From contig NZ_BJWY01000051.1 in NCBI RefSeq assembly GCF_007990715.1, forward strand, positions 1 to 45,757: a DNA stretch of 45,757 bases, given 5' to 3'. Below, one piece after another: positions 44,264 through 45,757 of the stretch. Source of the stretch: Nocardia seriolae NBRC 15557. Lineage in GTDB: Bacteria; Actinomycetota; Actinomycetes; Mycobacteriales; Mycobacteriaceae. A program made the position numbers and the translations under genes. The stretch's first letter is position 1; the number at the start of each line of letters is the position of its first letter. A model generated the notes under the pieces. That model was not told where the DNA came from and did no database searches. It saw only the letters and a list, made by a program, of their open reading frames with translations.

Positions 44264-44319
44264 GGGAAACACCGCGTCGGTTCGGAACACCGCGTTGCTT
44301 CGGGCGACCGCGTAAGTTC
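44264..44319. repeat. three imperfect tandem repeats in the divergent promoter region
   Basis: Units of about 18-20 bases at 44264-44283, 44284-44301 and 44302-44319 share a pattern GG..(A)CACCGCGT..(G)TTC; unit 3 is the most divergent. They end nine bases before the 2H phosphoesterase ATG and lie 81 bases upstream of the dehydrogenase start. They may be a regulatory binding array. Confidence 0.55.
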
Positions 44320-44327
44320 GACGCACG

Positions 44328-44843
44328 ATGGTGCAATCGGTGGAGTTGGTGCTGGACACGGCGGCCGAGGCGGAGGTGCGGCGGCAGTGGGCGGTGTTGC
44401 GCGAGCTCGGATTGCACGCGCCCGGCCCGGAGCACCGGCCGCACATCACCGTCGCGGTCGCCGCGGAGATCTGGCCGCGGCTCGACAAGGCGTTGGGGCA
44501 GCAGGATTTCCGGCCTTTCCAGGTCCGGCTCGGCGGACTGCTGGTGTTCGGTTCGCACGCGCCGATCCTGGTGCGGGCCGTGGTACCGTCCGCGCCGCTG
44601 ATCACGTTGCAGCACAGGCTGTTCCGCGTGGTCGCCGACTGCCCCGGTATCCCGGCGAACGTCCGCCCCGACGGCTGGACACCGCACGTCACCCTGGCCC
44701 GGCGGCTGCGGCCCGGCCAGCTCCAGGCCGCGCTCGATGCGGTGGCCTGGGACACGGATTTCCGGGCTACCGTGGAGGGTATCCGGCGGTGGGATGGTGA
44801 CCGGCGTCTCGAATGGCCCGTCGCCCAGGGAAGATATCCATAG
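44328..44843 (+). CDS. 2H phosphoesterase / 2'-5' RNA ligase family protein
   Basis: Protein of 171 residues with the two HxT motifs that define the 2H fold: HITV (His39) and HVTL (His120), about 80 residues apart as usual. Family members are RNA 2',3'-cyclic phosphodiesterases, ligases or ADP-ribose 1'',2''-cyclic phosphodiesterases; the choice is not visible. The ATG has no good ribosome binding site; tandem repeats lie directly upstream. It is divergent from the dehydrogenase and followed 43 bases later by a thioredoxin gene. Confidence 0.85.
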   Translation: MVQSVELVLDTAAEAEVRRQWAVLRELGLHAPGPEHRPHITVAVAAEIWPRLDKALGQQDFRPFQVRLGGLLVFGSHAPILVRAVVPSAPLITLQHRLFRVVADCPGIPANVRPDGWTPHVTLARRLRPGQLQAALDAVAWDTDFRATVEGIRRWDGDRRLEWPVAQGRYP

Positions 44844-44886
44844 GGCCCGGTGTTGGTACCGGGGACATCGAATACGAGAGGAAACC

Positions 44887-45252
44887 ATGGCCACCCAGAC
44901 CCTGACCGAGCAGAACTTCGACGAGGTAGTCACCGGCAACGACGTCGTTCTCGTCGACTTCTGGGCATCGTGGTGCGGACCGTGCCGCAGCTTCGCCCCC
45001 ACCTTCGAGAAGTCGTCCGAGGCGCACCCCGACGTGGTGCACGGCAAGGTCGACACCGAGGATCAGCAGGGACTGGCCGCGGCCGCGAACATCCGCTCGA
45101 TCCCCACGATCATGGCTTTCCGCGAGGGCGTGCTCGTCTTCGCCCAGCCCGGCGCGCTGCCCCCGGCCGCCCTCGAGGATCTGGTCACCCAGGTGAAGGC
45201 CCTCGACATGGACGAGGTTCGCAAGCAGATCGCCGAGCAGGAATCGAAGTAA
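44887..45252 (+). CDS. thioredoxin
   Basis: Thiol-disulfide oxidoreductase of 121 residues with the canonical active site WCGPC (Cys30, Cys33) in VDFWASWCGPCRSFAP, and the cis-Pro in IRSIPTIMAFREG. GAGAGGAAACC before the ATG is a good ribosome binding site. The last 15 residues (MDEVRKQIAEQESK) extend slightly beyond classic TrxA. No signal peptide, so it is cytosolic. No thioredoxin reductase is adjacent. Confidence 0.95.
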   Translation: MATQTLTEQNFDEVVTGNDVVLVDFWASWCGPCRSFAPTFEKSSEAHPDVVHGKVDTEDQQGLAAAANIRSIPTIMAFREGVLVFAQPGALPPAALEDLVTQVKALDMDEVRKQIAEQESK

Positions 45253-45266
45253 GCTCCGCACACACC

Positions 45267-45309
45267 GTCGAGCGCCGCATCTCCCCCGAAAAGAGATGCG
45301 GCGCTTGAC
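45267..45309. terminator. bidirectional hairpin terminator
   Basis: AGCGCCGCATCTC (45271-45283) pairs perfectly with GAGATGCGGCGCT (45293-45305), extended by GTC/GAC after a mismatch. It sits between the convergent thioredoxin and LeuA-domain genes. Confidence 0.85.
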
Positions 45310-45312
45310 GTT

Positions 45313-45744
45313 TCAGAAGTGCGAACCCAGGTGGTTGATGCCCGCGATCATGGCGCGGATGGTCGACTCGGCCGGGTCGTCGGCGAGCGCCGCACCCCAG
45401 CCGCGACGGCCGTTGAACTCGCACTGCACGAAGGTGGCCGTGCCGTCCTCGGTGCGGCGCTGGTGGAACTGGAGGATCTCCACCGGGTAGCCCTCGTCGT
45501 AGAGGGCCGAGGTGAGCGCGGCCACCGGGCTGCCCGCCGCGGTGACGGTGCGCAGGTGATCGGCGATTTCGAGGGTGGCCGTCCCGGCGCGGTGGCCGAT
45601 CGGGGTCCAGTCGCTGAGCTTGACCGGGCCGTTGGGCTCGCAGTACCGGTCGTGGAACTCGGCGGGGCTCAGGCCGATGCATTCGGCCCGCAGGCTCGCG
45701 GGGGCAGCGGCGAGGAACATGGGGGTATCGATGGTGATAGTCAT
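45313..45744 (-). CDS. free-standing LeuA-type allosteric (dimerisation) domain protein
   Basis: Protein of 143 residues. From about residue 45 the sequence resembles the C-terminal regulatory domain of 2-isopropylmalate synthase/homocitrate synthase: HLRTVTAAGSPVAALTSALY, GYPVEILQFHQR, TATFVQCEFNGRRGWGAALA and STIRAMIAGINHLG. No catalytic TIM barrel precedes it; the ATG at 45744 opens on a short segment (FLAAAPASLRAECIGLSPAE). It may bind leucine or a related metabolite and regulate another enzyme (inference). An isopropylmalate-dehydrogenase-like gene lies 1.1 kb away, but there is no evidence of a joint pathway. Confidence 0.72.
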   Translation of the reverse strand: MTITIDTPMFLAAAPASLRAECIGLSPAEFHDRYCEPNGPVKLSDWTPIGHRAGTATLEIADHLRTVTAAGSPVAALTSALYDEGYPVEILQFHQRRTEDGTATFVQCEFNGRRGWGAALADDPAESTIRAMIAGINHLGSHF

Positions 45745-45757
45745 TGAACTAGTGTCC

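Overview
The window is GC-rich actinobacterial DNA with mostly GC-ending codons, GTG/TTG starts and GGAGG-type ribosome binding sites. rpsA, a coaE-GrpB fusion, uvrB, a Rv1636-like universal stress protein and uvrA occur in the same relative order as in mycobacteria, and there is a DosR/DosS pair. This places the organism in Mycobacteriales, most likely Nocardia or a close Nocardiaceae relative (inference, not a species call). No rRNA, tRNA, CRISPR array, transposase or prophage gene was seen.

Layout. 1-4.9 kb: a three-gene + strand cluster of a cytochrome b5-fatty acid desaturase, a type III polyketide synthase and a SyrD/PvdE-type ABC exporter with a Pro/Gly-rich insertion. It looks like a small lipid-polyketide biosynthesis and export locus. 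5-9 kb: uvrA and a RafH-like long ribosome hibernation factor (both - strand). 9.2-11.7 kb: dosR and dosS, with two DosR-box-like sites in the rafH/dosR divergent region. 11.7-16.9 kb: an orphan ketoacyl synthase, a PAS-PAS-GGDEF protein and a HelD/HelR-type RNA polymerase recycling ATPase. 17-19.4 kb: a universal stress protein, a 23-codon small gene with its own terminator, and a divergent AraC regulator / VOC protein pair. 19.5-25.5 kb: uvrB, two DUF402 paralogues (the second frameshifted) flanking a secreted Ig-like protein, coaE, and a 72-codon gene. 25.6-30.2 kb: a Tat-exported phospholipase C and an MMPL exporter with a TetR regulator. 30.3-34.4 kb: rpsA, a methyltransferase and a Ser/Thr protein kinase. 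34.4-40.1 kb: an SPFH-ribbon-helix-helix operon, an FAD oxidoreductase/LysR divergent pair, an HTH protein coupled to an alpha/beta hydrolase, and a frameshifted unknown gene. 40.2-43 kb: an amino-acid ABC importer operon. 43-45.75 kb: an isocitrate/isopropylmalate dehydrogenase-like gene cut by an in-frame stop, a 2H phosphoesterase, a thioredoxin and a free-standing LeuA-type allosteric domain.

Themes. The core is information processing (UvrA/UvrB repair, RpsA, HelD) with a hypoxia/dormancy block (RafH, DosR, DosS) lying between usp and uvrA. Small regulatory modules recur in which a regulator sits beside a palindromic site. Three genes are disrupted (DUF402 copy 2, the gene at 39.4 kb, and the dehydrogenase). 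These are either real decay or sequence errors and deserve read-level checking. Rho-independent-type hairpins close most convergent pairs, which helps define transcription units.
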